A stretch of 64,000 nucleotides of DNA from Haemaphysalis longicornis (taxonomy: Eukaryota > Arthropoda > Arachnida > Ixodida > Ixodidae): the NCBI GenBank assembly GCA_013339765.2, contig CM023448.1, forward strand, positions 24,132,551 to 24,196,550, given 5' to 3'. Positions within the stretch are counted from its first letter, which is position 1. The number at the start of each line of letters is the position of its first letter. The position numbers and the translations under genes are program-made. This document shows, in pieces, positions 44,102 to 55,209 of the stretch. Under the pieces are notes generated by a model, which saw only the letters and a program-made list of their open reading frames with translations, was not told the origin of the DNA and did not search any database.

Positions 44102-44440
44102 AAGCGACTGAAATGGAGTGACGGCAGGGGCGCAATTTGGATGTCATTTTGAGTCCCCGAACTCCGCCTTCCCCCCCTCGCCATCATCCACGGAGTGGAG
44201 AGGCTGCTATTTTGTATGAGTGCGGTGCTTATGTCAACTTCAAATTTACGAAGTAAACGCGCGTTGTGTGGTGCTCGGACGCACCTGCTTGAGAGTGTTC
44301 GCGTTAATTGGTACCGAATTCTTCTTGGTGGGATTTATGAAGGAGCCAAAAAACAACCGTGTGATCAACCGTATCTTGTCAGCAACAACGAAATTATTTC
44401 GTTTCCCACAAGCAACCTTCCTGGCCGTATAAAAAAGAAT
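44102..44440. other. no supported gene
   Basis: Unique sequence flanking the LINE. GC-rich until about 44200, then AT-rich. No feature recognised. Confidence 0.4.
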
Positions 44441-44689
44441 CACACCATCTTCCCGTAGGGGAACCCGGAGTAGTAAGCGAAGCAGGCATGGTGTCGATTC
44501 AAGTGCCCATTAGTTTTCACTTCGTCGTTTCTGTGAGGTTTAGGTATGTAGCTGCCGTTATATTTACCGTTCGGTTTTCATGGTAACCGCCACACTTTTC
44601 ACTTACCGGAACTACGAAATGGGGAATAGCGTTGACCCCATGGCTGTTTCGATAACTACTCAGGGTTCCCCTATGGGAAGATGGTGTAA
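44441..44689. mobile_element. 249-bp MITE-like hairpin element
   Basis: Arms 44441-44473 and 44657-44689 are inverted repeats of 33 bp with about 30 matches (ACACCATCTTCCC, then TAGGGGAACCC, then GAGTAG). The interior is about 180 bp and non-coding. The structure is that of a small non-autonomous DNA transposon. No TSD was identified, so the exact outer border is uncertain. Confidence 0.75.
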
Positions 44690-44784
44690 TTTTATTGGAG
44701 GGGGGTGGGGGGTGTTAGAGTGGAGAAGCATTAAAGAGAGAGAGAGAGACACGTTGTACGTGGAATGAGTTTGTCTTTATTTAA

Positions 44785-45092
44785 GCATTATCATCATCAT
44801 GTTCAACGTAGGTGACGTCGAGCTGTGGTTGGCGTTCCGCTTTGATTATGACCCCCTTATGGTCTATGAAATGTAAAGTCAAGGGCTATTGTAGTAGATG
44901 AACCGTAACATTGCTCAAGATGAGGTCGATGCACGTTCCCCGGATGGTTGTGGGCTGCTTGTAACCCCGGCCCGCCGACACTCGCCGACGCACGCCGCTG
45001 CCGACGACGATGAAACGTCGAAGGCGTGTGAAGCGTGCTCGTCTCATGCCGGCCCAGGAAGACACCGGCAACGCTGTCGCTCCAGGAGCCAT
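44785..45092 (-). pseudogene. endonuclease/exonuclease-like C-terminal fragment
   Basis: The minus frame reads YKQPTTIRGTCIDLILSNV, then after an in-frame TAG HFIDHKGVIIKAERQPQLDV and an acidic HDDDNA end. The T-x-G-T-x-I-D-L and D-H-K blocks resemble the end of an exonuclease-endonuclease-phosphatase fold, as found in LINEs and Helitron-associated nucleases. The upstream half (45000-45092) is Arg-rich and unrelated. The source element is not identified. Confidence 0.4.
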
Positions 45093-45215
45093 AGAAGGTT
45101 AAGACACCAGCGGGCGTTCAGCAAGCCGAGCATGCGCGGTGGGGATGTGGACGGCGCTACAACGACAAAGACAAAGGATGGACATAGCCCCGACCATGAG
45201 ATGCATCGCATCTAA

Positions 45216-45660
45216 AAAAGGAAGATTGCGCGCATGACGAGAAGCGCGCACAAGACCTTCAACCCTAAAATGGCGGGAATACGTTTTAGGCTCAGGGAAT
45301 AAGGCAACAAAATAACACCACAAAAAAGACTAAGCATCGTTTCCGACAAAGGAGGAAGCAGATAAAATACATCAGAATATATCAACGTACACAATTTCCA
45401 AAAACAATACCGTGCTTGCATAGTGGAGTGGGTTTCTGAAGCACGCGCTACAGGAACGTCAATGGTATCAAGTGACCTTTGCGATGAATGCCCTGCTAGC
45501 GCCGATTGGCCTAGATACAGACTGCGGCTATCGAAATACAAGAATCATCGGATACGCTGTTCGTCGCTAGAATGAGCAAAATGCGCGAAATGCCTGGCAA
45601 TGCACGTTCAAACTTTTTCAATCGCGATCGAATCTGCGGCACCCGAACGTGGTACATCTG
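45216..45660. other. no supported gene
   Basis: No recognised gene or repeat. Confidence 0.4.
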
Positions 45661-45664
45661 GCAC

Positions 45665-48088
45665 TGCTGCTGATGATGATTAGTGGCTCACCCTTTAAAT
45701 CGCGGTGTTTTTTGTCAGCAACCCAGTTAACTGTTTTATTACACTTACTTGCCGTACTCCTAGCTAACCAAATAGATTTCCTTCCTACCCCCCTCTCCCC
45801 GTTATCCCGATTTTAAACTCATCGCTCCCACCCCTTTCCGCCCCCCCCCGTTGTTGTGAATTCTCATCCGTATGATTACTCCGCCTGCGTACCCATCTCT
45901 TCCCTACTTTTCCTCCACCACCATTCTAGTCGCCTCTTTGTCGCCTCGCTGGCCTTGACGTTGAGGGTTCCCTCTCTCCCCAAACACCGAAGCATCCGCC
46001 AGCGTCTTTTCCCCCTCACCCCGTGGTGGTCGTATTTCTGTGCAGCCCCTGGCAATATGGTCTATAGTTTCCCCATCACTGCCGCAGCATGCACATGTTT
46101 CATCCTGCTGTCTGTAGATACTCGTGTAGATACTCGTGCCCGGGTTCTCAGGCACTCCGCCCGTGCTTCGAAGAGCAATGCACTGCCTCTCGTATTGCCA
46201 TAGAATCCTTCTTTATTAATTTCCATTTTCTCTGTCCTATATGTCTCCAGGGTTTTTTTCGCTTCCATCCTCTGTGCCCACTTTGTCGTCTCTGCTGCCT
46301 TTACCTGGTTGTTGTGTAAACCCCACTTTCCCCTACCGACCTTTCATACCGCTTGGTCTTCTGTCTGGTCCTCCTCCTCCGCCGCGTGTCCACGCTCCTC
46401 ATATACAGGTACTTAAACACCCTCGCGGCCCATTTTTCTTCCTCCATATTACGAAATCGCTCCTCAAACTTATCTTGCACTGCGCTTTCCTCGCCTCGAA
46501 AAACGGCCAGCCCATATCCTCCTGTACCGCTTCATTTGTAGTTTCGCTATGGGACCCCAGGGCCACTCTGCCTACCTACCTCTGATTTACATCCACGACC
46601 CCTTGGGTCTCTGATTTCATGCACAGAACTGAATTTCCGAAAGGTAGTCCTGGTACTATGACCCCTTTCCAGACTCCCCTTACCACCTCGTATTTGCTGT
46701 ATCCCAAGAGGGCTGTATGCTTCATTATAGCCGCGTTACGTTTTCATTTCGTTTTAATTTAAGGTGAGCTTCATTCGCGCGCGTGTAATCTTGGCTGTCT
46801 TTCAGCCATACGCCTAAATATTTATACTCTTTCACCAGTGGCATTTCTACTTGTTGCAGTGATACTGTTCTGTGCTCCGCGCCGTTGTAAAGATCATGAT
46901 CCCCGATATTTTTCAGTTATAGCATAGCCCTAGGTCCGTGGCTTCTTCACCACATCTATCCATCAAGCCTTGCATACTTAACCGGTTGTCCGCCATCAAC
47001 AATATGTTTTCTGCATACATTCCTGAGACCCGTTGTTCCACCACCTGGCCGTTTTTCCTGTATAAATCGAACCCCGGCATATTGACCTCTAGCTTCCTTT
47101 ATAACCCCGCAATGCAGATCATAAAAAGCAGTGAACACAGAGGATATCCTTATTTCAAACTTTTGTATGTGTATACAGGTCTAATGTAAGTTATTCCCTC
47201 GCACACTATTGGCATGTGGTTCTCCCGGTATAGCTCCCTGAGCAAGCTAATGAATTGTTCCCCTACTCCCTCATCCTCCAGGATACTCCACAGCGAATCC
47301 CTGTCTACATGATCATAGGCCGCTTTAATGTCCACAAAGGCTAACCAAAAAGGTGGGTTTTGCATCTTCGCCACATCTATGCATTAGCTTACAACAAATA
47401 AGTTGCCCTCTAGTCTTCCGTCCTTTCGAAACCCATTTTAAAGTTCCCCTAATATATTTTCTTCTACCACTGCTCTAGTTGGAACTTCACTGCCTGCATT
47501 GCCAACCTGTACAGCACTGACGTGACGGTTGCGGGCCTATACTTGCTCGGGTTTGTCCTGTCTCCTTTGGCCTTGTACACTAAGTTCATCCTGCTCATTT
47601 GCCACGCGGTCGGTGTTGCCTTTTTTATCGTTGTTCTGATGGCTTGTAGCAGCTTTGCCTTGCTCTTCGGTCCTAATTGGTTGTTTATCACCATCGGTAT
47701 CCCATCCGTGCCTACCGCGGTATTTTGGGGGGGGCCTTTTCCTCTGTTCTTTTCCGTTTCAGCTTGTACCCATCTATCTCCAGAAATTCTGGCCTACCCG
47801 TCGCGACATCTCTGTGTCACTTCGGGGCTACTTCATCCACCTTACTGAACTTCTCCGAGATAATTTTGTGTAGGTATACCAATGCTTCCTCTCTCTTGAA
47901 CATATGCCCCTGCTCGTTTTTATAGTACCGCCTTCTGTTGGACTCGTGCGTTTCCGTAATGCCTGCACATGGTCCTAAAACCTTTTCGGCGTCTGTACCC
48001 CTCCCTCGTATTTGCCCTACTCATCGGTCGCTCTCCCCCTTCATTTTTGCCTGCACTAATTGCTCCACTTCCTGTTTTATTTGCTTAT
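45665..48088 (-). pseudogene. LINE of unassigned clade, 3' part (RT and C-terminus)
   Basis: Minus-strand pieces of one reverse transcriptase: KSKAKLLQAIRTTIKKATPT, KGDRTNPSKYRPATVTSVLY, FVDIKAAYDHVDRDSLWSIL, a degenerate catalytic box that reads MYAENILLMADNR (47006-47020), and near 45904-46155 a C-terminal cysteine/histidine motif CACCGSDGETIDHIARGC. The 3' end near 45665-45685 has a GCTGCTGATGATGATT-type tail. Stops and frameshifts are frequent. The 5' half lies beyond an inserted RTE element (51256-52110). Confidence 0.75.
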
Positions 48089-48099
48089 CACCAGCCTGT

Positions 48100-51038
48100 C
48101 TACACCCACTGCAGGGCAAAGGCCTCTCCCATTATTCTCCAATTACCTCGGTCCTGTGCCAACTGTGACCAATTTATACCCGCAAACTTCTTGATCTCAT
48201 CTGCCCATCTAACTTTCTGCCGCCCCCTGCAACGCTTGCCTTCTCTAGGGATCCACTCTGTTACCCTTAATGACCAGCGGTTATCTTGCCTTCGCATTAC
48301 ATGCCCTGCCCACGTCCATTTCTTCCTCTTAATTTCCACTAATATGTCTTTAACACCAGTTTGCTCCCTGACCCACTCCGCTCTCTTCTTGTCCATGTTA
48401 CACCTATCATTTTCCGCTCCATTGCCCAATGAGTCGTTCTCAATTTAAGTTGAACCCTCTTAGTGAGCCTCCAAGTTTCTGCCCCGTAGGTGAGTAACGG
48501 TAAGATGCAGCTGTCATACACTTTCTTCTTCAACGACAATGGTAGGCTGCTATTCATTATCTGAGAATGTCTGCCATATGCACCCCACCCCATTCTGATC
48601 CTTCTAATTATCTCTGCCTCATGGTTGGGATCTGGGGTCACAACTTGGCCTAAGTGTATATATTCGCTTACCACTTCCACTGCCTCGCCATCTAAAACCG
48701 CTGTGCTGTCCCGAGGTTATTGATCATTACTTTAGTTTTCTGCATATTAATTTTCAGCCCCACGGTTCTACTCTGTTCATTCAGTGCGGAAAGCATGCTT
48801 TGCAATTCGTCCCCCGAGTTACTTAGCAAGGCAACGTCATCAGCAAATCTAAGGTTGCTGAGGTATTCTCCATTAACCCTTACTCCCACCTGTACCCAAT
48901 CCAACGTTCTGAATACTTCTTGTAAGCATGCTGTGAATAACATTGGAGAGATTGTGTCTCCTTGTCTGACACCCTTCCTTATAGGTATTTTACTGCTCTC
49001 CTTATAGAGGATGATGGTAGCTGTAGACCCATTATAGATATCCTCTAGTATTCTTACATAATGTTCATCTACCCCCTGGTTCCGTAATGCCTGAATGACT
49101 GCTAGGGTTTCGACAGAGTCAAATGCTTTCTCATAATCTATGAAGGCTATATATAGCGGTTCAGTATACTCAGCGCACTTCTCTATCACCTGATTGATCG
49201 TGTGAATATGGTCCATTGTTGAATAACCTTTACGGAACCCTGCTTGTTCTTTAGGTTGACTGAAATCTAAGGTTGCAGAGATTCGGTTAGCGATTACCTT
49301 GGTAAATACCTTGTAGACGACTGACAGTAAGCTGATCGGCCTGTAATTTTTCAAGTCCTTCATGTCGCCTTTCTTATGGATTAGGATGATGTTCGCGTTC
49401 TTCCAAGATTCCGGTACCATTGCGGTCATTAGGCATTGCGTATACAGGTTTGCCAGTTTTTCAAGTACAATTTCTCCGCCATCCTTCAAGATGTCTGCTG
49501 TTATCTGATCCTCACCAGGTGCTTTGCCCTCTTTCATTTCTTTCAAAGCTTTCCTTACTTCTTCGGTCGTTACTGGTGGGATGTCTATCTCCTCTGAACT
49601 ACTGTCTCGTTCGGCATTATCCTGTATGTCCCGGCTACTGTACAGATCCCTATAGAACTCCTCGGCCACTGTGACTATTTTATCCCTATTTGTGATGACA
49701 TTCCCTTGCTTATCCTTAAGTGCATACATCTGATTTTTCCCCACGCCAAGACGCCTCTTTACTGCTTTCAGGCTACCTCCGTTTTTTACAGCGTATTCGA
49801 TCCTCTCCATATTACACTTCCGTATGTCAGCTGTCTTGCGCTTATTGAATAACTTCGAGAGCTCGGCTAGTTCTATTCTGTCAGCTGCAGTAGAGATTCT
49901 CATGGTTTGCCGTTTTCTGATTAGGTCTCTCGTCTCCTGTGAAAGTTTATCAGTATCTTGTCTAGCCATAGTGCCCCCGACTTCTACTGCACCCTCCGTG
50001 AGAATGCGTGTAAGGTTGTCGCTGGCTTCCTGTGTCGTAAGCTCGGCTTCCTCGTTAAGGGCGGAATATCGGTTCTGCAGCGCGATCCTGAGTTCTTCTA
50101 CTTTACGTCTTACTGTTTGCTCATTTATCGGCTTCTTTCGTACTAGCTTGTTGCAGTCCCTCCTCAACTCTAGCCTAATTCGAGATCTTACCATACGGTG
50201 GTCACTACACCTTACCCTTCCGAGCACTTCAACATCCTGCACGACGCCAGGGTTATCGCATAATATGAAGTCTATTTCATTTTTGTGCTCCCCATTCGGG
50301 CTTCTCCAGATCCACTTCCGACTCTCCCGTTTACAGAGGAAGGTATTCATTATGCGTAGGTTATTGCGTTCTGCAAACTCAACTAGTAGGTCCCCCCTGC
50401 TATTTCTACAGCCCAGACCATAGTTCCCAACTGCCTTGTCTCCAGCCTGATTCTTGCCTACTTTAGCATTGAAGTCCCCCATAACTACGGTATACTGCGT
50501 TTTTACTTTAGCCATTGCCGATTCCACATCTTCATAGAAGCGTTCCACTACTTCGTCGTCGTGGCTGGATGTGGCGCATAGCCCTGCACCACCTTGAGCT
50601 TGTACCTCTTATTGAGCCTAATTACAAGACCTGCTGCCCTTTCGTTAATGCTATAGTATTCGTCTATGTTGCCAGCTATGCTTTTATTGACTAGAAATCC
50701 CACTCCCAGTTCTCTTCTGTCATCTAGACCACGGTAACATAGGGCGTGTCCATTTTTCAGCACCGTAAAGGCTTCGCCTGCCCTCCTAACCTCGCTAAGC
50801 CCTATTACATCCCATTTAATGCCCTCTAATTCCTCGAACAACACCTCGAGACTTGCTTCGCTAGATAAGGTTCGCACGCTAAACGTTGTCGGGTTCAGAT
50901 TCCATTGGCCTGTCCGGATCCAGGGATTCTTAGCACCCTCAGCTGCGTCACAGGTCTGACTGCCACCGTGATCAGTTGCTTCGCAGCCGCTGGGGACTGA
51001 GGGCCGAGGGTTAGTTGGCGTATTGATGGGAGGTTGTG
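48100..51038 (-). pseudogene. RTE-like endonuclease-reverse transcriptase, three small lesions
   Basis: The open frame enters from a stop near 51040 (no early ATG is obvious). Endonuclease: IKWDVIGLSEVRRAG, a short frameshift at about 50560 (one missing A), then VVMGDFNAKVGKNQAGD (GDFNAK at 50462-50479) and RCSDHRMVRSRI. A 618-codon uninterrupted stretch (48692-50548) follows with KAPGEDQITADILKDGG, NYRPISLLSVVYKVFTKVI, FIDYEKAFDSVETLA, VRQGDTISPMLFTACLQEVF and FADDVALLS. A stop with a frame change lies near 48685 and a 4-base deletion near 48395. The C-terminus has TWAGHVMRRQDNRW and RGRQKVRWADEI. The catalytic residues are intact. The small indels could be real or sequencing errors. Confidence 0.88.
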
Positions 51039-51164
51039 GCCGTTACTACACCAGGGTGGCCAATCCTGCTCTGGTGAGGGAGTGCATTACCGGCAATGGT
51101 CGCCGGGGTCAGGCCGCACCCCAAGCCCCTTTGTGCAATTCCATCAATACGCGGATTTTTTTTT

Positions 51165-51255
51165 TAATCCGGTGGGAATTGTCCGTCTCCGGGATTCGAA
51201 CCACGGTCCTTCTGCACGCGAGGCGGGTGTTCTACCTCTACGCCATCGCTGCAGA
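51165..51255 (-). other. tRNA-like sequence at the 5' end of the RTE element
   Basis: On the minus strand TGGCGTAGAGG fits the Pol III A box and GGTTCGAATCC fits the B box exactly, with about 30 bases between them. The cloverleaf is degenerate: the D and anticodon stems have mismatches. It sits directly at the element's 5' terminus and points in the same direction as the ORF. An A10 tract follows, embedded in a short palindrome (GGATT...AATCC). It could be an internal promoter of the RTE or a SINE fused to it. Confidence 0.6.
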
Positions 51256-52110
51256 TTGCTTATATTGCTCCCATTTTAGGTCCACCTCCTCCTGCTGTCT
51301 CCCCATCCTATTGGTCTGCCTGTGGCCTTTTCATAATCTCTATTCGCCTGTTTACGCCTATCTATCGCCTCTTTAATTTCTTCGTTCCACAAGCTTCTGG
51401 GCGGTTTCTTTCCTCTCCATCGATTGGCCCTCTCTCCCTTGACTATTGTTTGATGCATAGTCTTGATGAGCCTGTCATAATCCCTGTCCTATACAGGATT
51501 TCTTTCTATGTCAGCCTCAATGCTTTTGGCTATAACAGCAATTTCTTTGCTGTTTAAATTTGAGTACTGCCCTGGTCGATCCGTTTTTGCGCCCCGCAGT
51601 TTCCCAAAACTCAACTTTATACGCTTGTGGTCACTGCCCAAACTGTTACCATCTTCCTCATATATGTTCATGCCACATACCGATTCATAAAGTCCCTCTG
51701 AAATAAGGCAGTAGTCAATACTCCACTGTCTCCTACCACACTCTCACGTGATTTGACCCTCGCATTTTGTTCCCTATTTCCTATGATCAACTTTTGGTAG
51801 TCACAAACATCTAGCATTAGATTTTCGTTGAAGTCTGTGTACCCATCTAGATCTTCAATGTGGGCGTTCATGTGCCCTACCCGTCCACAGGTACGACAGG
51901 CCCCTAAAGCAATCTCCCTATCCTCAAGTATCCCTTTCCCCCACACTTGTTGTTAATGGTCGTCTTTCACTCTCTGCACCCGCTGTTGTATCAGCATACC
52001 TACTCCTCCGCCTTTTCATAATCCAGCCATCCTGTTATAACCTTCCCAAACATACTCTGCGCGGGTGGCGCCATTCAACAGCGCCACCCACGGAAGAAAA
52101 TCGCAAAAAT
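51256..52110 (-). pseudogene. LINE of unassigned clade, 5' part (endonuclease)
   Basis: The upstream half of the LINE at 45665-48088. Minus frames: YVWEGYNRMAGL and KGGGVGMLIQQRV (52010-52060), GHMNAHIEDLDGYTDFNEN (around the catalytic Asn-His block), DSGVLTTALFQRDF, LGSDHKRIKLSFGK, and then a linker with PPRSLWNEEIKEAIDRRKQAN leading into the junction at 51263. Endonuclease motifs N-x-H and S-D-H are visible. Frames are broken at least twice. Confidence 0.72.
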
Positions 52111-52339
52111 GGTTGCGACATGCCCTGGCTGTTGCATGTGAAGAACGCGTGTTTCCGTGTTGTTTAAAGGTTAAACCGCTCGTTACAGTGATAATGTTAG
52201 TCATATGACCCCCCCCCCCAAATGTTTTGGCCAGAAATTAGGTCCGGCCGACGTGCGTTCCTTAAAATAAATATTAATTTTAATTATTAATTATTCATAA
52301 GTCATTGATTGAGTTGAAAGTCAACTTCACGCCACCAGC

Positions 52340-53005
52340 GCTTGTCAGGTATCAAACTAAAGGTCTCGAGGAGGGGAATCACTTGGGACAAATATAAAAT
52401 TGTCCCAAGTAAAAAAAACAGTTACAGTGATGCAACTAGGGCTTGAAAGGTACCAAATTAAAGATCTCGATAAGTGGAATAACATGGGACAAATTAGAAA
52501 TCGCTTCGTGGTTATAGTCATGAGGGACTCATGTGAGTCATAGCTTGGGTTAAAAGTCAGAGATGCCACTTGGGCTTGTGAGGTACTTTAAAGGTCTCGA
52601 TTAGGGGCGTCACGTTGGAGAGATTAAAATTCGCGTCCTGGTTATAGTAATGAGATAGTCACGTGAGTCATAGATTCGGTTTAAATTCAAAGTGATGCCA
52701 CTAGGGCTTGTGAGTTGTCAAATAAAGGTCTTGACGAGGGCAATCACGCGGGAAAAATTAAAAATCGCTTCGTGGTTATAGTCATCAGATAGTCATGTGA
52801 GTCCTAGATTGGGTTAAAAATCATAATGATGCCGCTATGGCTTGTGAGGTATCAAATTAAATGTCTCTGTGAGGGGATGCATTTTGGACAAACAATGAAT
52901 TGCATCTGGGTATTGTCATGAGATAGTAACGTGACTCACATATTGGGTTAATAGTCAAAGTGATGGCACTGAGGCTTGGGAGAGATCAGAATAAAGGTCT
53001 CGGTC
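52340..53005 (+). repeat. minisatellite, units of about 100-135 bp
   Basis: The anchor AAAGGTCTCG (with variants) recurs at about 52362, 52463, 52593, 52728, 52862 and 52996. Units also share GGTTATAGTCATGAGATAGTCA, GAGTCATAGATTGGGTT and GTGATGCCACTAGGGCTTGTGAG. The first interval is 101 bp and the rest 130-135 bp. The units have diverged considerably, so this is old compared with the neighbouring 460-bp array. Confidence 0.85.
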
Positions 53006-53510
53006 TAAAATGTTTTCATACAGACTATTTTTTGAAAACATAACAAAGGAATATTTTAAAAATAAAAATCAGGTTACGTCAGTGATATCACAAGCAGAGA
53101 CAAGTTCGCGAAAAATCCGTATTAGGGTAGAGCGCGCATTGTGGACGAGATTGGAAGATATGCTTGCTGGCAGTTTTTAGAAACCGTATTTTCTCGTTTA
53201 TTACTGAACTTTCCTATCTGGTGACGTCATTGTTGTCGAGGCTACTCAATTCACCACTGAATGACCTCCGAACCTCAGTGACCCGCTAAATGTCATGTCT
53301 GAAATGTCCTTCGGTGATTTGGAGTAGCGCTGAATTATTTACATTTAGAGCGAATGTCATACACTCTAAATATCGCTTTATCTGCCACTTGAGAGTGGTA
53401 ATACAAATGCGATGCAGTTTCGATCGTAATCTTGTAGTGTTGCTCATATAACAAAATAATAATGATCAGTAGAAGCGTGTCTGGGGCAGGCGCTTGTGTA
53501 CCCAAAGTAC

Positions 53511-53512
<2 letters not shown>
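53006..53512. other. no supported gene
   Basis: AT-rich unique sequence between the minisatellite and the left border of the 460-bp array. No repeat or open frame was recognised. Confidence 0.4.

Positions 53513-53513
<1 letters not shown>

Positions 53514-53562
<49 letters not shown>
53514..53562 (+). repeat. (TA)n microsatellite at the left array border
   Basis: About 24 uninterrupted TA copies directly adjoining the first, inverted array unit. Confidence 0.95.
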
Positions 53563-53563
<1 letters not shown>

Positions 53564-54110
53564 CAGAACAGAGAGATACGGGACGAGGGACTCGGTAAAG
53601 ATACATATCAAGGTTGCAGTCGTCATTGCCAGTGCTATTCGGCTTTTTTCGAAATATTTAATAGGGCCGAATGACGTGTGCTTGTCACGTTTCTTTGATT
53701 CATTGATAAATAAGCGAAAATATAAGTCGAGAAAAAATCCGCCGTTTTTCCGGGAGCGGGACTCGAACCCACATCTCCGCATAACCGGTGCGGTGCGTTA
53801 ACCAATTACGCTATCCCTGCAGCGGCTTCTCCCTCGACTTTTAAAGCGGGGGTTTATATTTACAAGAGCTCTGAGGCCGGTCAACTAGCGCCGCCCCTCG
53901 ACTACCGCGGGAGACGTAGAACGTCTTCTTTCCCAGCGGCCGCCACGTAGAACGTGGTCGGAGGTCGGGGTTAGCAATTGGCATATCCGAACTGCTGGAG
54001 CCAGTGCCTCGTAATGCATGTAGCAGAACAGAGTATTACGGGACGAATGGACTCGGTAAGAACATTCAAAGTTGCAGTCGTCATTGCCAGTGCTAATGCC
54101 AGTGCCTATG
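53563..54110 (-). repeat. inverted first unit of the 460-bp array
   Basis: One complete unit plus about 90 bp of a second, in the opposite orientation to all others. Its tRNA-like sequence is on the minus strand (B-box complement at about 53760-53770). The orientation flips within about 54097-54113, where GCCAGTGC and ATGCC are repeated. The last ~90 bp before the flip are diverged. Confidence 0.9.
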
Positions 54111-55209
54111 CCAATTCGGATATGCCAATTGCTAACCCCTACCTCCGACAACGTTCTCGTGGCGGCCGCTGGGAAAGAAACGTTCTCGTCCTCCCCGCTG
54201 TAGTCGAGGGGCGCCTAGTTGACCGGCCTCAGAGCTCGTGTAAATATAACCCCACGCTTTAACAGGTCGAGAGAGGAAGCCGCTGCAGGGATAGCGTAAT
54301 TGGTTAACGCACCGCACCGGTTATGCGGAGATGTGGGTTCTGAGTCCCGCTCCCGGAAAAACGGCGGATTTTTTCTCGACGTATATTTTCGCTTATTTAT
54401 CAATTGAATCAAAGAAACTGACAAGCACACGTCATTTCGGCCCTATTATAATATTTTCGAAAAAAGCCGAATAGCACTGGCAATGACGACTGCAACCTTG
54501 ATATGTATCTTTAACCGAGTCCCTCGTCCCGTATCTCTCTGTTCTGCTACATGCATTACGAGGCACTTGGCTCCAGCAGTTCGGATATGCCAATTGCTAA
54601 CCCGACCTCCGACCACGTTCTACGTGGCGGGCGCTGGGAAAGAAGACGTTCTACGTCTCCCGCGGTAGTCGAGGGGCGGCGCTAGTTGACCGGCCTCAGA
54701 GCTCTTGTAAATATAAACCCCCGCTTTAAAAGTCGAGAGAGAAGCCGCTGCAGGGATAGCGTAATTGGTTAACGCACCGCACCGGTTATGCGGAGATGTG
54801 GGTTCGAGTCCCGCTCCCGGAAAACGGCGGATTTTTTCTCGACTTATATTTTCGCTTATTTATCAATGAATCAAAGAAACGTGACAAGCACACGTCATTC
54901 GGCCCTATTAAATATTTCGAAAAAAGCCGAATAGCACTGGCAATGACGACTGCAACCTTGATATGTATCTTTACCGAGTCCCTCGTCCCGTATCTCTCTG
55001 TTCTGCTACATGCATTACGAGGCACTGGCTCCAGCAGTTCGGATATGCCAATTGCTAACCCCGACCTCCGACCACGTTCTACGTGGCGGCCGCTGGGAAA
55101 GAAGACGTTCTACGTCTCCCGCGGGTAGTCGAGGGGCGGCGCTAGTTGACCGGCCTCAGAGCTCTTGTAAATATAAACCCCCGCTTTAAAAGTCGAGAGA
55201 GAAGCCGCT

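Larger units (their letters stand above)
48089..51255 (-). mobile_element. near-complete RTE-like LINE with 8-bp TSD, nested in a LINE
   Basis: The direct repeat TTGCTTAT occurs at 48081-48088 and 51256-51263. Removing the element and one repeat joins the two halves of the host LINE in a single open frame, which confirms the borders. In minus orientation the order is a tRNA-like segment, a 5' leader, one long ORF with endonuclease and reverse transcriptase, and a very short 3' end. No gag-like ORF1 is present, as in RTE elements. It is the best-preserved of seven copies in the window. Confidence 0.88.
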
